NCBI RefSeq assembly: GCF_003254395.2
Contig: NC_037644.1
Coordinates: 13,516,586-13,580,585 of the forward strand
From: Apis mellifera
Taxonomy: Eukaryota; Arthropoda; Insecta; Hymenoptera; Apidae
Reading direction: 5' to 3'
Length of the DNA: 64,000 nucleotides
In this document: positions 47,480-60,270 of the stretch, piece by piece
Layout: each line of letters opens with the position of its first letter
Position numbering within the stretch: position 1 is the stretch's first letter
The notes under the pieces: generated by a model
The model's database searches: none
Told to the model about the DNA's origin: nothing
Seen by the model: only the letters and a program-made list of their open reading frames with translations
Translations under genes and position numbers: made by a program

Positions 47480-47720
47480 CGGAGGTGGAATCGGTTCGGC
47501 GCGGGATCGGTCCATTAAATGTCGGATATTGTGTCAGCGTGTGGCCGGTGAGGGCGGTGCATGTATTTAATGTACGAGCCGGTCGAGCACCATCCCGCCT
47601 TGTTTGCCCTGGTAATTGATGTTTGACAAAATGAGGTGACGCGCATGCCGACAACGTGTTGTTTGCTACGGGCCGTGGCAGTAGTACAGAACACCCTTTT
47701 AAACCTTTTCACGGGACTCG
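47480..47720. promoter_or_regulatory. Non-repetitive island, candidate enhancer
   Basis: Balanced composition and no simple repeats between AT-rich flanks. It has CCATTAAATG, ATTTAATG and GGTAATTGATG words of homeodomain type. There is no supported ORF. Confidence 0.3.
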
Positions 47721-47949
47721 CTCGCGCCGCCCTCCATCGCGCACGTTACAATTACGTTAACTTTTACGTTAACTTTTAATTCCATCCATTTTAATTGATT
47801 AAAATTAATTTCAAAATCGAAATTTGAAATTATTTCAACGGAATTTCGAATTTTCTCCGATCAAATTGTTAGATTATTTTTTCAAGATGGAGAAATATAT
47901 ATTCTGCCAGGAAGAAATTTTTCAAAATTTCATGAAAATTATTATGTTG

Positions 47950-48480
47950 TTATTAAGAGATATAGAGAAAAGTAGAAGAAATTCCATTCTGCCAAAAATA
48001 AAAATATATCACTCTCGTATTATTATTCTTCCCCTTGTACAGATAATAATGCGATAAAAAAAGGATTATTAAATATTGGAGAAGTATGGAAGAAGTCTAA
48101 AAAAGTTTCTCAAAATTCCACGAAATGAAAATAGAAGCATATCACGATTTTTTTTTTGCCCCCACGTATAACAAAAAAAAGAGAGCAATTAAAGCGGAGA
48201 AAAATAGAAGAAATTCTATTCTGACAAAAATAAAAGTATATCACTCTCTTCGTATTATTATTCTCCATGTATAGATGATAACCTGATAAAAAAAGGACAA
48301 ATATTGGAGAGATATGGAAGAAAAAAGTTCTTCAAAATTCCACGAAACGAAAATAGAAGCATATCACTTTCTTTATTATCCCTCACGTATAATAAAAAGA
48401 AGAGAGCAATTAATGCCGGAGAAAAATAGAAGAAATTCTGTCAAAAGAAATTCCTGAAAATTCGACGAAACGAAAGTGGA
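47950..48480 (+). repeat. Tandem array, about 2.5 units of roughly 230 bp
   Basis: The segment AGAAGAAATTC.ATTCTG..AAAAATAAAA, TATATCACTCTC and CGTATTATTATTCT recurs near 47970 and 48205 and starts again near 48425. The linker contains CACGAAA.GAAAATAGAAGC and AGAGCAATTAA in both copies. Confidence 0.8.
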
Positions 48481-48899
48481 AAAAGAAACGTATCGCTCTA
48501 TATTTTTCTGCTCGCGTTATTATCCCCCCCTTCTCTCCTCTCCCCTGACGACAAAAAGAGGACGAGCGTTGGGTGAGACGGCGGAGGCATTAGGGCAATT
48601 AAAGCGGAGAAAAGTATCGGGCTTGACACTTTCGGTGTACGACACCCTCGGCCGGAAAACGCCTACGCTCGACGCGGTGGCGAGGGTAACGTTACCTCTC
48701 TCTCTCGTCTGTCTAATTGCACGGAATGGGCCACCTCACGAGGCAAACGGCGCGGCATAAAAGAGCGCCCTTTCCATCAATTTCGCGGGCAGAGCAGCCG
48801 TGGGTGGAGAATGACAGGATGCAGGATGCGCTGCTCGCATTGTACGCGAGTGAAAAAGTGGAACAGCTCCATCCCCTCCCCCTCTCGATCACGACCGAT

Positions 48900-49680
48900 A
48901 AAATTCCCCTTGCTTTTTCGAAAATTTTTTTACTCGTCGATATTCACCGAGAAGAAAGAAACCACTTGGCAGTGGTTGAAAGAGTTATATTAAATTCGAT
49001 GAAATTTCCCTTTTCCGAAAATTTTTTATTCATGGATATTCACTGAAAAGAAAGAAACCACTTGGCTGTGATGGAAGAGTTATAATTCGAGTTAAAATTT
49101 CTTTTACTTTTCCAAAAATTTTTTATTCGATATTCACCGAAAAGAAAGACTTGGCAGTGGTGGAAGAATTATAATTCGTAATTCGTTCAAAATTCGATAA
49201 AATTCCCTTTACTTTTCCAAAAAATTTTTACTCGTCGATATTCACCGAAAAGAGACCATTTGGCAGTGGTTGAAAGAGTTATAATTCGAGTTAAAATTTC
49301 TTTTACTTTTCCAAAAATTTTTTATTCGATATTACGAAAAGAAAGACTTGGCAGTAATGGAACAGTTATAATTCGTAATTCGTTCAAAATTCGATAAAAT
49401 TCCTCTTACTTTTCCAAAAATTTTTTACGCATATTCATCGAAAAGAAAAAGAAAGACTTGGCAGTGGTGGAAGAGTTATAATTTGTAATTCGTTCAAAAT
49501 TATTCTCATTCATTAATGTTACGTTAGGAAGCTGGAATTATTTTCGAAACTACGTATTAAAACTTAACTACGTATTAAATAGAAAAATTTTTACATCGAT
49601 ACAAGAAACCACTTGGCAGTGGTGGAAGAGTTATATAATTCGTAATTCGTTCAAAATTATTTTTATTCATTATTAGAATT
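48900..49680 (+). repeat. Tandem array, about seven units of 90-155 bp
   Basis: The anchor GGCAGTGGT (or a close variant) occurs near 48966, 49061, 49152, 49261, 49352, 49459 and 49615. Each follows GATATTCACCGAAAAGAAAG-like sequence and precedes GAAAGAGTTATAATTCG. Confidence 0.9.
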
Positions 49681-49860
49681 ATTATTTATTCATTATTCAT
49701 TTTATTGGGATATTATTTATTGATTAAGTTAGGAAGCTGGAATTATTTTTGAAACTAATTTAACTACGTATTAAATAATAGAAAAATTTTTATATCTCAT
49801 CGATACATTAGTGGAAATTCTCTATAAATTCTATACTTAATCCTTCGAGATTTAAAAAGA

Positions 49861-49892
<32 letters not shown>

Positions 49893-52800
49893 TTACGATA
49901 TTTTATTTTATTTTATATATATATTTTACGACGATAAAAAAATAGAGCACCAGAGGTAGAAAACAAAAATAGTTTCACGAATCTCCTTCGACTCGAAAAA
50001 TTAAATTATTACTCGATCATTCGAGCGAAAAAAATAGGAAGAAACAGGTTAATATCTCCTAATATAACATATAATAAAGTCGAAGATAAAAGATACACGA
50101 TTAATCATTCGTGGATACAAGATTCATCTTTGGGTTAGGGAGGATCACGGTGGCCAAGGCGCGTTGATAATTGCCGGTATCGGTTAACCCTGGGGGCGGA
50201 GGGGTGGTTACGGGGTCTCGAGCAGCCCTCGCCGCCGGCCCGTAGTACCTCGAGGCAAGACCCCCTTACCCCCCTCCTCCCCTCCTCCCCTCCTCCCCCT
50301 CCGCCGATCCCTTTTGCCCTTCATCCTTCGCGCGCCCCTTCGCTTCCGGCACCGGCAACTGCGACCGGTTCCCACCCTCCTTCCCACCACCTACCCTCGA
50401 GGGGTGACTAAGGTTCAGCGGCAATCGTAACTGTCTTGCTCTCTAAAAAATGGAACGAATACATTAAAGAAATTCGGGGAGAAATTCTATCCCTTTTCCC
50501 AACAATCTTCTTTCTTTCCATCTCTTTTACTCTCTTCTCTAGAATTTTTTCCTTCCGAACGTTTCGAATCTCTCGAATCCCTCGTTGAAACAAGTATACT
50601 CTTTCGAAAAAATATACTATAGAAATAATAATAAATAATAAAAATAATAAAAAATAATAAATAATAAAAATAGTAATAAAAAATAATATAAAAATAAATA
50701 ACATATTTCGTATGGAAGGTTGGTTGGAAGGAGGAGAGGAAGGGGGGAGAAGGGAGGATTCGAGTTTCTGTTTCCAGGATCGAAGGGTGTCTTTCTGTTC
50801 TCGGTACGGCTCATTGCAGGCCCCGTGACTAATCATGATAGTTCCGGGCGGGAACGGCGGGGACACACGACTCTCGGTTCCGTTTCCGGCGCGTGCTGCC
50901 GCCGCCGTCGCCTCTCCTGCCCGCCCCCCTGCGGCTCCGAACGCCGCACCCTCCAGCGCAATTATTGCGCTTTGCAACAAAGAGCGCGACGCGGGATCGA
51001 AGAAGGGCCGCCGCTGCCCTTTATCTTCCTGCTACATCTTCCTCCTCCCGCCGCTTCTTTATTCGCCCGTCATCGGGCCTATCCTTCCCCCCCCTTCTTT
51101 TTCCTCTTCTTGCTCCGTTTTTCCAAACGTTTCTCCTCCCAATTTTTCCTACGCCTTTTCTTTAAATCCGAGGAAGAAAGGAGAAATCGAATCGTTATTT
51201 GTTCCCATCTTTCTCTTTCCTTTCCAAGTTTTCTGAACAATCTTCTTTTTTCCTTATTCTTGTGGAATTTTTCGTTCTGAAATTATTTTTCAAGACGAAA
51301 AAAAAAATAAAAACTTTTACTCGGAAGTATTTGTACAATCTTGTAGTATTGTTGAAAAGATCGATAATAAAAAAAAAATTGTTGAAAAATTTGTGTATAT
51401 AGTAAGTATGTAGTAAAGCGGTACTTTCGATCGACACGCGACCGAATGGGTCAGCATCGACCGAATTTCCTCGAATCATATATCTCTGTAACGTTTCCAC
51501 GATGTAAGGGGGATTTTACACGTGGCCATATAACTTTGCCGCTTATGCAACGATCGTACGTGGCGCAGTCAGTTTTGCCCGACCCTGCGAATCATTATTC
51601 ATCCTCGCGCGACCTATGGCCCGCTCCGCTCGACGTCGTGAAATAACCTCGTTAAGCCGCTAACTCGCCACCACCAGCGACGAGACGGGCTGGAAAAAAA
51701 AGTGGTGTTTAAGGATTGGACGCGAGAGAGTGGGGGGGGAGAGGACGGCGCGAAGAAAGGAGAGCCGAGCAGTCCACGTGACTCGACTATTTTTTGGACG
51801 TTCTTTTAATCTCTCTCTTTTATTTATCGATGTTTTATTCTTCCTGCTATATTTCTTTTTTTCCACGTAGAAAAGTTGCGAAGAAAAGTTTAGTCAAGGA
51901 AAGAGGTGAAATAATTCTCTATATCGGAATATAAGCGATCTACAAGGAATCTCTTTAAAAATTATCGAATATTGTATTTTATATTACGTAGAAAATTATC
52001 GTTGGAAAATTCGTTTCAACGTTTTCCAACGTGAGTAAGTAAACCGAGATGATAAGATTTTTGTCAACGCGAGCGATTGATTATCTCGTTTTGATAAAAT
52101 GGAAGAGAGTCGTTAGCGATGATCGGTTAGGAAGGGAAATTAAATTTAGTTTACGGGAATGTTTTAGCGTGCCGGCATTTCTCTCCAAGTAGTTAGGATC
52201 AATACCAAGACCGACGGCCAGTGACGACTAGCTGTCCCTAAATTTGGAGGATCTTCTGACAGATGGCACTGTCTTCCGAAATCATCCTTTATTTTAGTCG
52301 TCTCACACCACGACAGATGTCTCGATATTCGCCTGTGAATCTATAAGACCAACCGTATTGCTGCATCGTATACCATGCGATCAAACAAAACATTAACCAC
52401 TATTCTTTCGAACATCTTTAAATTCAAAAATCGATCACCAAAATGAACACTTTCAAAATTATTTCGCAACGATATTAAATCCAATAAGATTAAACGTGAA
52501 AATTCTAATTTTCGAAACGTATTCGTAATATTTAAGTAACTCGCAATCTCCGTTAATCTTCGTTAAAACGAATTAAAGAAATTAATACGATTTTATCGCC
52601 ACTAGCGTTGCCTTTGACTTGAAAGGATTGTTAAGGGATCGTTTCTGTAGAATATACAACATATGTGTGACACGTCGATTTTCATTAAGAAACCAAGTAT
52701 TATATACATATATATAAATAACCATAATCATTCGATGTTAAATGCTAAGAGACACGATCTCTTTGTGCCTACAGTAATGGCTGCTCCATACCACGTTCCT

Positions 52801-54599
52801 TAGCTCCTTCTTTTCTGAAAAACTCTTAAACAAAAGGAAAGATGAGGGTTGATCTGTTGCTCACGCTGCGTTGCACGCGGACAATATTGACTGGGAGCGA
52901 GAGGAAGGCCGAAAAAGGGGCTGCTTGCCTCCCTTTTTTTTTTTTTTCCTTTCCTTTTCGCTCACTCCCCCGCTCGCTCCTTCATCGACGGAACATTAAG
53001 CACACACGATAACGCATGATTAACTGGCTAATGACTTTCCATCCCCTTCTGCCTCGCCACTTTTCCTCGGGGTGCCGCTTTCGCAGAATCATCGCCGACG
53101 GGGGCGGTGGATCGTGCCCTTCCTTCTTTCTCCTCGATAAACGACACACGTTCCTAATCGCTTTGAATAATTTGTCTATCATAGATATTTGTCCATTAGA
53201 CACCATTGACCTTTTCGATAATAATCTTTACTCACGGAAATCCGAGTTGAATTTAAATTTGTTGAAACAAGAGAGATTTTCAAAATTAATATTATTATTT
53301 ACAATTTAGATTTCAATTTTTATTCGATCTTACGAGATTGATAGAAATTACAAAGCACAGTTGAAACGGTTCCACGATGAAGGAAAGGGCGAGCGGTGGA
53401 AAGAAAACGAACCCTTCTTTTCTCTCTCTCTCTCTTTCGAGTATTCCCCACCCCCTCTCCCCCTTGTGGAGGGTTTTGCTTTCGTTGTTTTCGCGCGGTG
53501 CTCGCGAAAATGGGCCGGAATTAACGCGTGATCGAGGCCACGAAGACTCTCCACGCGTTGCAACTCTGCGGACTCCTCGGAGATCGGCGCACGGGCGAGC
53601 GATTAATTTCTCGTGTTGGGGTGCAACTAATTATCCTTGCGTTTTATTAACCCCCCGGTACAGCCCACTTCGACACGAATATTGTTTACGCTCGACGAGG
53701 AGAAGGCGATAAAATTTGCATCGAGACGAAAATCATTTTTTTTTCTTTCCGTTCCAAATTTGTTAAAGAAAAGAATAATCGTTTCGATCGTGTAACGAGT
53801 ATATTGTTGAAATTTATAATTCTCAAACGTGAAACGAAATATATAGGCGGATAACTGATCGATAATTGGTCGCGCATATATTTGTTTTCGATAATTCAGA
53901 AATATTCCGTAAATTTATTAGAAGAATTTTATTACAACGTTTCGATATATATTTTTTTTTGTAAATTAAGCCTAAAATCGAGTTGATTAAATTATCTTAA
54001 AAATTCAGAAAGGATTGGATTATATGAAAAGTAGAAACTTTCTACTGATAATTATGGATTAATTTTAACCTATCTCATAATCCATCTCATTTGGTTGGCA
54101 ATTCTTTTTACATTCTTCAACTCTTTCAATATTTTTCTATACATATTTCTTACATATCGATTATTTATACATTCTTACATAAAAATAATAAATTATCTAA
54201 AAAATTGAATCTCCTTGTAAATTCAAAATCGGAGAGAAAAATAAATAAAAATAATTCTTTTTATCGCCGAGATTATCGAAAAAGAAAGGAAACATTCGCA
54301 AGTTTTCCGATGATTTTCGCCTCGAAGAAACAAGAAAAGAGATCCCTGCGCGATGATCGATGAACAAAGCGGACCAAAGGCTAAAAAGCTAAAAGGGAGG
54401 CGCAGGTACTTTGATATTCCTCTGAAAGAGGAGCCGTGCCGATAGAGGAAAACTGCGCTCTTCGGAAAAGAGAAATCTCTTTCTCCAGCGACCCACGGCC
54501 GCGAAACTGGGTCGAAAGAAGAAGAAGAAGAAGTAGGAAGCGAGGAATTCTCGAACCAATTCCCTTCCGTGCTAATCGGATACAAATCGTCTACGCCAA
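49681..54599. other. Non-coding DNA, 49.7-54.6 kb
   Basis: Mixed AT-rich DNA and GC-rich islands. The islands are 50110-50410, 50810-51060, 51420-51790, 52140-52380 (non-repetitive) and 53340-53700. There is a TA run at 49867-49890. No recognisable protein frame or convincing exon was found. Confidence 0.4.
52140..52380. promoter_or_regulatory. Non-repetitive island, candidate regulatory element
   Basis: Balanced, repeat-free sequence between AT-rich flanks, including GCCGGCATTTCTC, CCTAAATTTGGAGG (close to an SRF CArG core) and paired ACAGATGGCAC / ACGACAGATGTC E-box words. It does not code in any frame for long. Confidence 0.25.
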
Positions 54600-56720
54600 C
54601 TACGTTATCGAGAGGATCAATGGCAAAAATTGTAAACGCGAGAATTGTAATCGACGAGAGGACTTGAAGAAAAAGAATAATGTTTCAACGTTGTCTCGTT
54701 TTAAAAGGAGAAGCGATGCAACGTTACGAGATGAAGAGGATGAATGGAAAAATTGGAAGAAACGAATAATAATCGTTTGTTCGAAAAGGAGGAGAAGTGA
54801 CAACGTTACGAAATCAAGATCAATGGAAAAATTGGAAAATAATAATAATAATAATCGCTCGATAGAAGTAGAAATCGCTTGCAATGTAATTTCAACATTC
54901 ATCGAAAGAAGGAAAAGCGACAAAACATTACAAGATGAAGAGGATCAATGGAAAAATTGAAAGAAACGAATAATAATCATTTGTTCGAAAAGGAGGAGAA
55001 GTGACAACGTTATGAAATCAAGATTAATGGAAAAATTGGAAGAAATATAAGATTAATAATAATAATAATCACGCGATAGAAATAGAAATCAACATAGTTT
55101 CAACATTGTCTTATTCGAAAAGGAAGAAAAGCAACGCAATGTTATGAGATCAAAAGGATCAATGGCAAAAATTGTAAACACGCGATTGTAATCGAGAAGA
55201 CTGGAAGAAACGAATAACAATCGTTTCAATGTTATCTTGTTCTAAAAGGAAGAGAAGCGACGCAACGTTACGAGATGAAGAAGAAGCGAATAATAATAAT
55301 AATAATCGTTAATAATAGAAGTAGAAATCGCTCGCAACGTAGTTTCAACGTTTCAACGTTGTTCGAAAAGGAGGAGAAATGACAACGTTACTCAAGATCA
55401 AGAGGATTAATGGAAAAATTGGAAGAAATATAGGACTAATAATCATTTCAACGTTTCAACGAAGGAAAAGTGACAACGTTACTCAAGATCAAGATTAATG
55501 GAAAAATTGGAAGAAATATAGGACTAATAATAATAATAATAATAATCGCTAATAATAGAAGTAGAAATCGCTTGCAACGTAGTTTCAACGTTGTCTTCAA
55601 AAAGGACGCAACGAAATCAAGAGGATTAATGGAAAAATTGGAAGAAACGAATAATAATAATAATAATCGCAGGATAGAAATAGAAATCGCTTACAACGTG
55701 GTTTCAACATTGTTCGAAAAGAAGGAGAGATGATACAATGTTACGAGATCAAAAGGATCAATGGTAAAAATTGTAAACGCGCAATTATAATCGACGAGAA
55801 GAGTGAAAGAAACGAATAACAATCTTTTCAACGTTGTTTCTTGTTTCTAAAAGAAGGAAAAGTGACGCAACGTTACGAGATCGAAAAAGAATCAATTGAA
55901 AAATTGGAAGAAACGAATAATAATCATTTCAACGTTTCAACGTTATTCAAAAAGGAGGAGATGAAGAGGATGAATTGAAAAATTGGAAAAACCGAATAAT
56001 AATCATTTCAACGTTTCAACGTTGTTCAAAAAGGAGAAGCGACAATGTTACTCAAGATCAAGAGGATCAATGGAAAAATTGAAAGAAACGAATAACAATC
56101 ATTTCAACGTTTCAACGTTGTTTGAAAAGGAGGAGAAGCGACATAACATTACGAAATCAAGAGGATCAATGGAAAAATTGGAAAAAACGAATAATAATCA
56201 TTTCAACGTTTCAACGTTGTTCAAAAAGGAGGAGAAGGACACAACGTTGGAAGAACCGAATAACAATCATTTCAACGTTTCAACGTTGTTCAAAAAAGGA
56301 AAGTTACAACGTTACTCAAGATCAAGAGGATCAATGGTAAAAATTGAAAAAAACGAATAATAATCATTTCTACGTTGTTCAAAAAGGAGAAGTTACAACG
56401 TTACTCAAGATCAAGAGGATCAATGGTAAAAATTGGAAGAACCAAATAACAATCATTTCAACATTTCAAAAAGGAGGAGAAGGACACAACGTTGGAAGAA
56501 CCGAATAACAATCATTTCAACGTTTCAACGTTGTTCAAAAAAGAAAAGTTACAACGTTACTCAAGAGGATGAATGGTAAAAATTGGAAGAACCGAACAAC
56601 AACAACAATAACAACAACACAACAATAATCGTTAATAATAGAAATCGCTCGCAACGTAGTTTCAACGTTTCAACGTTGTCTCGTTGCTCGAAAAGCTGGA
56701 GAGGAGAGGCGACGCAACCG
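54600..56720 (+). repeat. Large minisatellite array, about 20 units of 75-110 bp
   Basis: The repeated core contains TTTCAACGTTTCAACGTTG, a GTTCGAAAAGGAGGAGAAG-like part, ACGTTACGAGATCAAGAGG and ATCAATGGAAAAATTGG, then AACGAATAATAATCATT. Left copies are longer and carry extra AATAAT blocks and a TAGAAATCGCT segment. Copies near 55.98-56.5 kb are short and most regular. Frames up to 174 codons arise because many units are in register, but they are asparagine-rich repeat translations. Confidence 0.92.
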
Positions 56721-57844
56721 TTGCACGAGCGTAACCAGAGAGAGAGAGAGAGACGAGCGGGGAGGGAAGCGCGAGGACGACTACCACGACTACGACGACC
56801 GGTGTTTGTGGCGTCCGCCTCCGCCCCGGCTGCCGACAAAAAGGCGAGAGAATTTCCTGAAATCCTTTCTGAGGGTCTGATTGCCATCATTATCGTGGAG
56901 TGGGTAGAGGAGTAGCACGGCACCGTCGAGGATAGGGTGCTACGTGGGGTGGGTTTCGGGTGGAGTGGAGTGGTGGAGGAGGATGAGGGTGGTTACGAGT
57001 GGAGAGAGCCGAGGTTCGAGCTTTCCAACGCGGTGTGGCGTCGAGAGAGACAGAGAGAGGAGGAGGAGGAGGAGGAGGAGGAAGGAGGGGACGCGGCGCG
57101 AAGGAAAGGAAAAAGAGGGCGATAGAGCGAGAAAGCGGAGGACAATCAGTGGTATTCAGTCCAAGCTCGGAACTGGTGGAAGGCCAGGGAAAGGCGGGTT
57201 GGAACGACGACTACCACGCTTGCTTCTCCACCCTCTCTCTCCCTCCCTCTCTCTATCCGTCTCTCTCGGCGGGATCGATCGACCACCGACACCCGCCTCG
57301 ACGTAACACGTCGGCCGGCCACCGGAACCTGGTGAACTGTGGCAGTCGAACGGCCTGCCCCGTACACCTTTTCTTTCAGGGAGAGACCTAGATCGCGTGA
57401 TCGCACCGAATCAGGTGTTCTTGTTTGAACTTGGTCGAGCCTCGTCGAAGGCTATCCCTTTCGGCTCTCTCGTCCCGGGGTGGGGGAGGAGTAGGTTTGT
57501 CGGACGATGCGTGACAATTTTCCTTTTTTCCATTTACTCTCGTTTGTTAATCGTTGTCTTTTTTTCCTTTTGCAACGATTCTTCTTATAACACGTACGTA
57601 TAGAAATTTTAAGGGAATTGAAGTACTTTTCGAAGACATTTTTTCAAATCTGTGAGATTGGTATTTTGAGTAAGAAGGGTGTATATTTGTTAATATTTTT
57701 TGAAGAAATTGATAATGTGACAAGGAATCGGAAATTCAATCAATCTTTTGAATTAATCGAAACGATATTCGTAATAGAACTTTGATTCTCTCTTATAAAA
57801 TTGGAACAGTTTAACCAGCAATAATTTTATTTTCCCATTTAAAT
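56721..57844. other. GC-rich stretch between arrays
   Basis: Purine-rich (GA, GGA) DNA at 56720-57130, then non-repetitive GC-rich DNA to about 57520. A good acceptor-like CCTTTTCTTTCAG ends near 57379. It could be a regulatory island or hold a small exon. Confidence 0.3.
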
Positions 57845-59215
57845 CCGTTTGAAACAAACTCTTTTCCAATTTAAATTCTAAAGAAAATGTTAAAATGTTA
57901 AATACATGAATCCAAATTATGACATATATACGAAAAACGATCGAAGAAAAATCGTGAATCGAACCGATCGAAAGTGAACGTCGAACAAACTCTTTTCCAA
58001 TTTAGATTTTAAAGAAAATGTTAAATTGTTAAATACACGAATCCAAACTACATATATGAAAAACGATCGAAGGAAAATCGTAATCGAATCATTCGAATCG
58101 ATCGAAAGTGAACAAACTCTTTTCCAATTTAGATTTTAAAGAAAATGTTAAATTGTTAAATACATGTTAATACTCTTTTCCAATTCAGAAAATTTTAAGA
58201 ACATTTTTACATTTACATGTAGCCTTGAGAATCGTACATAAATACATGAATCCAAACTACGATATATACGAAAAACGATCGAAGAAAAATCGTAATCGAA
58301 TCGTTCGATCGAACCGATCGAAAATAAACGTTGAACAAACTCTTTTCCAATTCAGAAAATTTTAAGAACATTTTTACATTTATATGTAGCCTTGAGAATC
58401 GTACATAAATACATGAATCCAAACGACGACATATACAATGAAAAACGATCGAAGAAAAATCGTAATCGAATCATTCGAACCGATCGAAAGTAAACATCGA
58501 ACAAACTCTTTTCCAATTCAGAAAATTTTAAGAACATTTTTACATTTACATGTAGCCTTGAGAATCGTACATAAATACATGAATCCAAACTACGACATAT
58601 ACGAAAAACGATCGAAGAAAAATCGTAATCGAATCGTTCGAACCGATCGAAAGTGAACGTCAAACAAACTCTTTTCCAATTTACATTCTAAAGAAAATGT
58701 TAAATTGTTAAATACATGAATCCAAACGACGACATATACGAAAAACGATCGAAGAAAAATCGTAATCGAATCGTTCGAACCGATCGAAAGTGAACATCGA
58801 ACATCTTTTCCAATTCAGAAAATTTTAAGAACATTTTTACATTTACATGTAGCCTTGAGAATCGTACATAAATACATGAATCCAAACGACGACATATACG
58901 AAAAATCGTGAATCGAATCGTTCGATCGAACCGATCGAAAGTGAACGTCGAACAAACTCTTTTCCAATTTACATTCTAAAGAAAATGTTAAATTATCAAA
59001 TACATGAATCCAAACGACGACATATTCGAAAAACGATCGAAGAAAAATCGTAATCGAATCGTTCGATCGAAAGTGAACAAACTCTTTTCCAATTTAGATT
59101 TTAAAGAAAATGTTAAATTGTTAAATACAATTGTTGAATCCAAACGACGACATATACAATGAAAAACGATCGAAGAAAAATCGAATCGGTCGAACCGATC
59201 GAAAGTGAGCGTCGT
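57845..59215 (+). repeat. Tandem array with two interchangeable modules, about ten units
   Basis: The constant part is ACAAACTCTTTTCCAATT followed, after the variable part, by ACATGAATCCAAAC, GACATATACGAAAAACGATC, GAAGAAAAATCG and CGAACCGATCGAAAGTGAAC. The variable part is either short (AGATTTTAAAGAAAATGTTA-type, near 57877, 57999, 58129, 58682, 58968 and 59095) or long (AGAAAATTTTAAGAACATTT then TGTAGCCTTGAGAATCGTAC, near 58186, 58352, 58519 and 58819). The order is short x3, long x3, short, long, short x2. Confidence 0.92.
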
Positions 59216-60179
59216 AAAGAAGGAAAGAAAAGCACGCGAAGAAAAATCTATGAACGATCGATAAACGATAGGCACGCGTGGGTGGTGTGCGTGGGCCGAG
59301 CGGCCGAGCGTCGGTGAATGGACGCGGCGCATCGAGGCGGGGGAGCGTCGCGACGCGGCGCGTCGGCCGGCAGCGTGCGATGTGGCCTCGGCTCGCCTCG
59401 ACTCGATTCCGCGTGGCGGTGGCTGATCGATGCGTCGCCATGACGACGCTTCCGCCGCCAGTCATCCAGCCACCTCCACCTCCACCTCCCCCCCGACCGC
59501 TGCCCCACTCATCCTCGCGTTTGTTACCGTCACCTATGCCTCTCTCTCGCCCCCAGGAGGAGGAGGAGGAGGACTACGATCGTAACGCATCCTCTCCTCA
59601 AACCTACGCTCCGTCCAGCCAAGGTTACGAGCGCCAATTTCGAACGAGGCGCAATTTTAAAATCCTTCTCTTCAACTCGAATCTTGAGAGAGAGAGAAAG
59701 AGTATCTTTAGATTAGGAAATCTAATTTACGGTAGACGAGGATGCGAAATTCTCTAGACTTCTCTAGAGCCGAGAAAGTGGCCGTGAATACATCCGATCG
59801 ATGCACGCGAATGTCGCAGGGCTCGTTTTACGGGTCACAGATAACGAGTATTCGCCGTTAAATGGAGATTGAATGTTAAATCTACGAATATATATATATA
59901 TGTCATTTAGATCGTGGAAACGGATCGTATGCGTGGGATCGATAGTGGTAATTTCTATACACACCCTTTATCCAAGGCTTCTCATTATTCCCTCCAATCT
60001 TATCCACAAATTCTCTCTCTTCGTTCTTACAAAAATCTCTCTACCACGATCAAGTATATATTACCCAAGAACCGCAATCTATCGGTTAAAAGAAGAAAAA
60101 AGGCGGTCAACCTCTTCCTCTTTCCTCTCCAACTTGCCGTATCCGCGGAACCGTGTGTATAAATAATAGCGCGTGAAGC

Positions 60180-60270
60180 AGCTGCGGGCACACGATGTAA
60201 ATAATCGTTTATTGATTAACTGTTTGACTGCGCAAGTCGAGTTAACTATGGCTAATCTCTGATTTGTAAC
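60180..60270. promoter_or_regulatory. Candidate enhancer with forkhead and homeodomain-type words
   Basis: TGTAAATAATCGTTTATTG combines a forkhead-like TGTAAATA with a posterior-Hox-like TTTATTG. It is followed by ATTGATTAACTG and GTTAACTATGG. The island is non-repetitive in a repeat-rich region. Confidence 0.3.

Noticed and set aside
58213..58663. Minus-strand frames repeating MDSCIYVRFSRLH
   Set aside because: Antisense readings of the two-module tandem array; the repeated peptide is a by-product of the repeat.
59278..59757. 159-codon plus-strand proline-rich frame
   Set aside because: GC-rich with a polyproline run. A plausible acceptor precedes the GAG repeat, but the downstream donor is poor, and entering it in the phase left by the donor at 43538 gives a stop.
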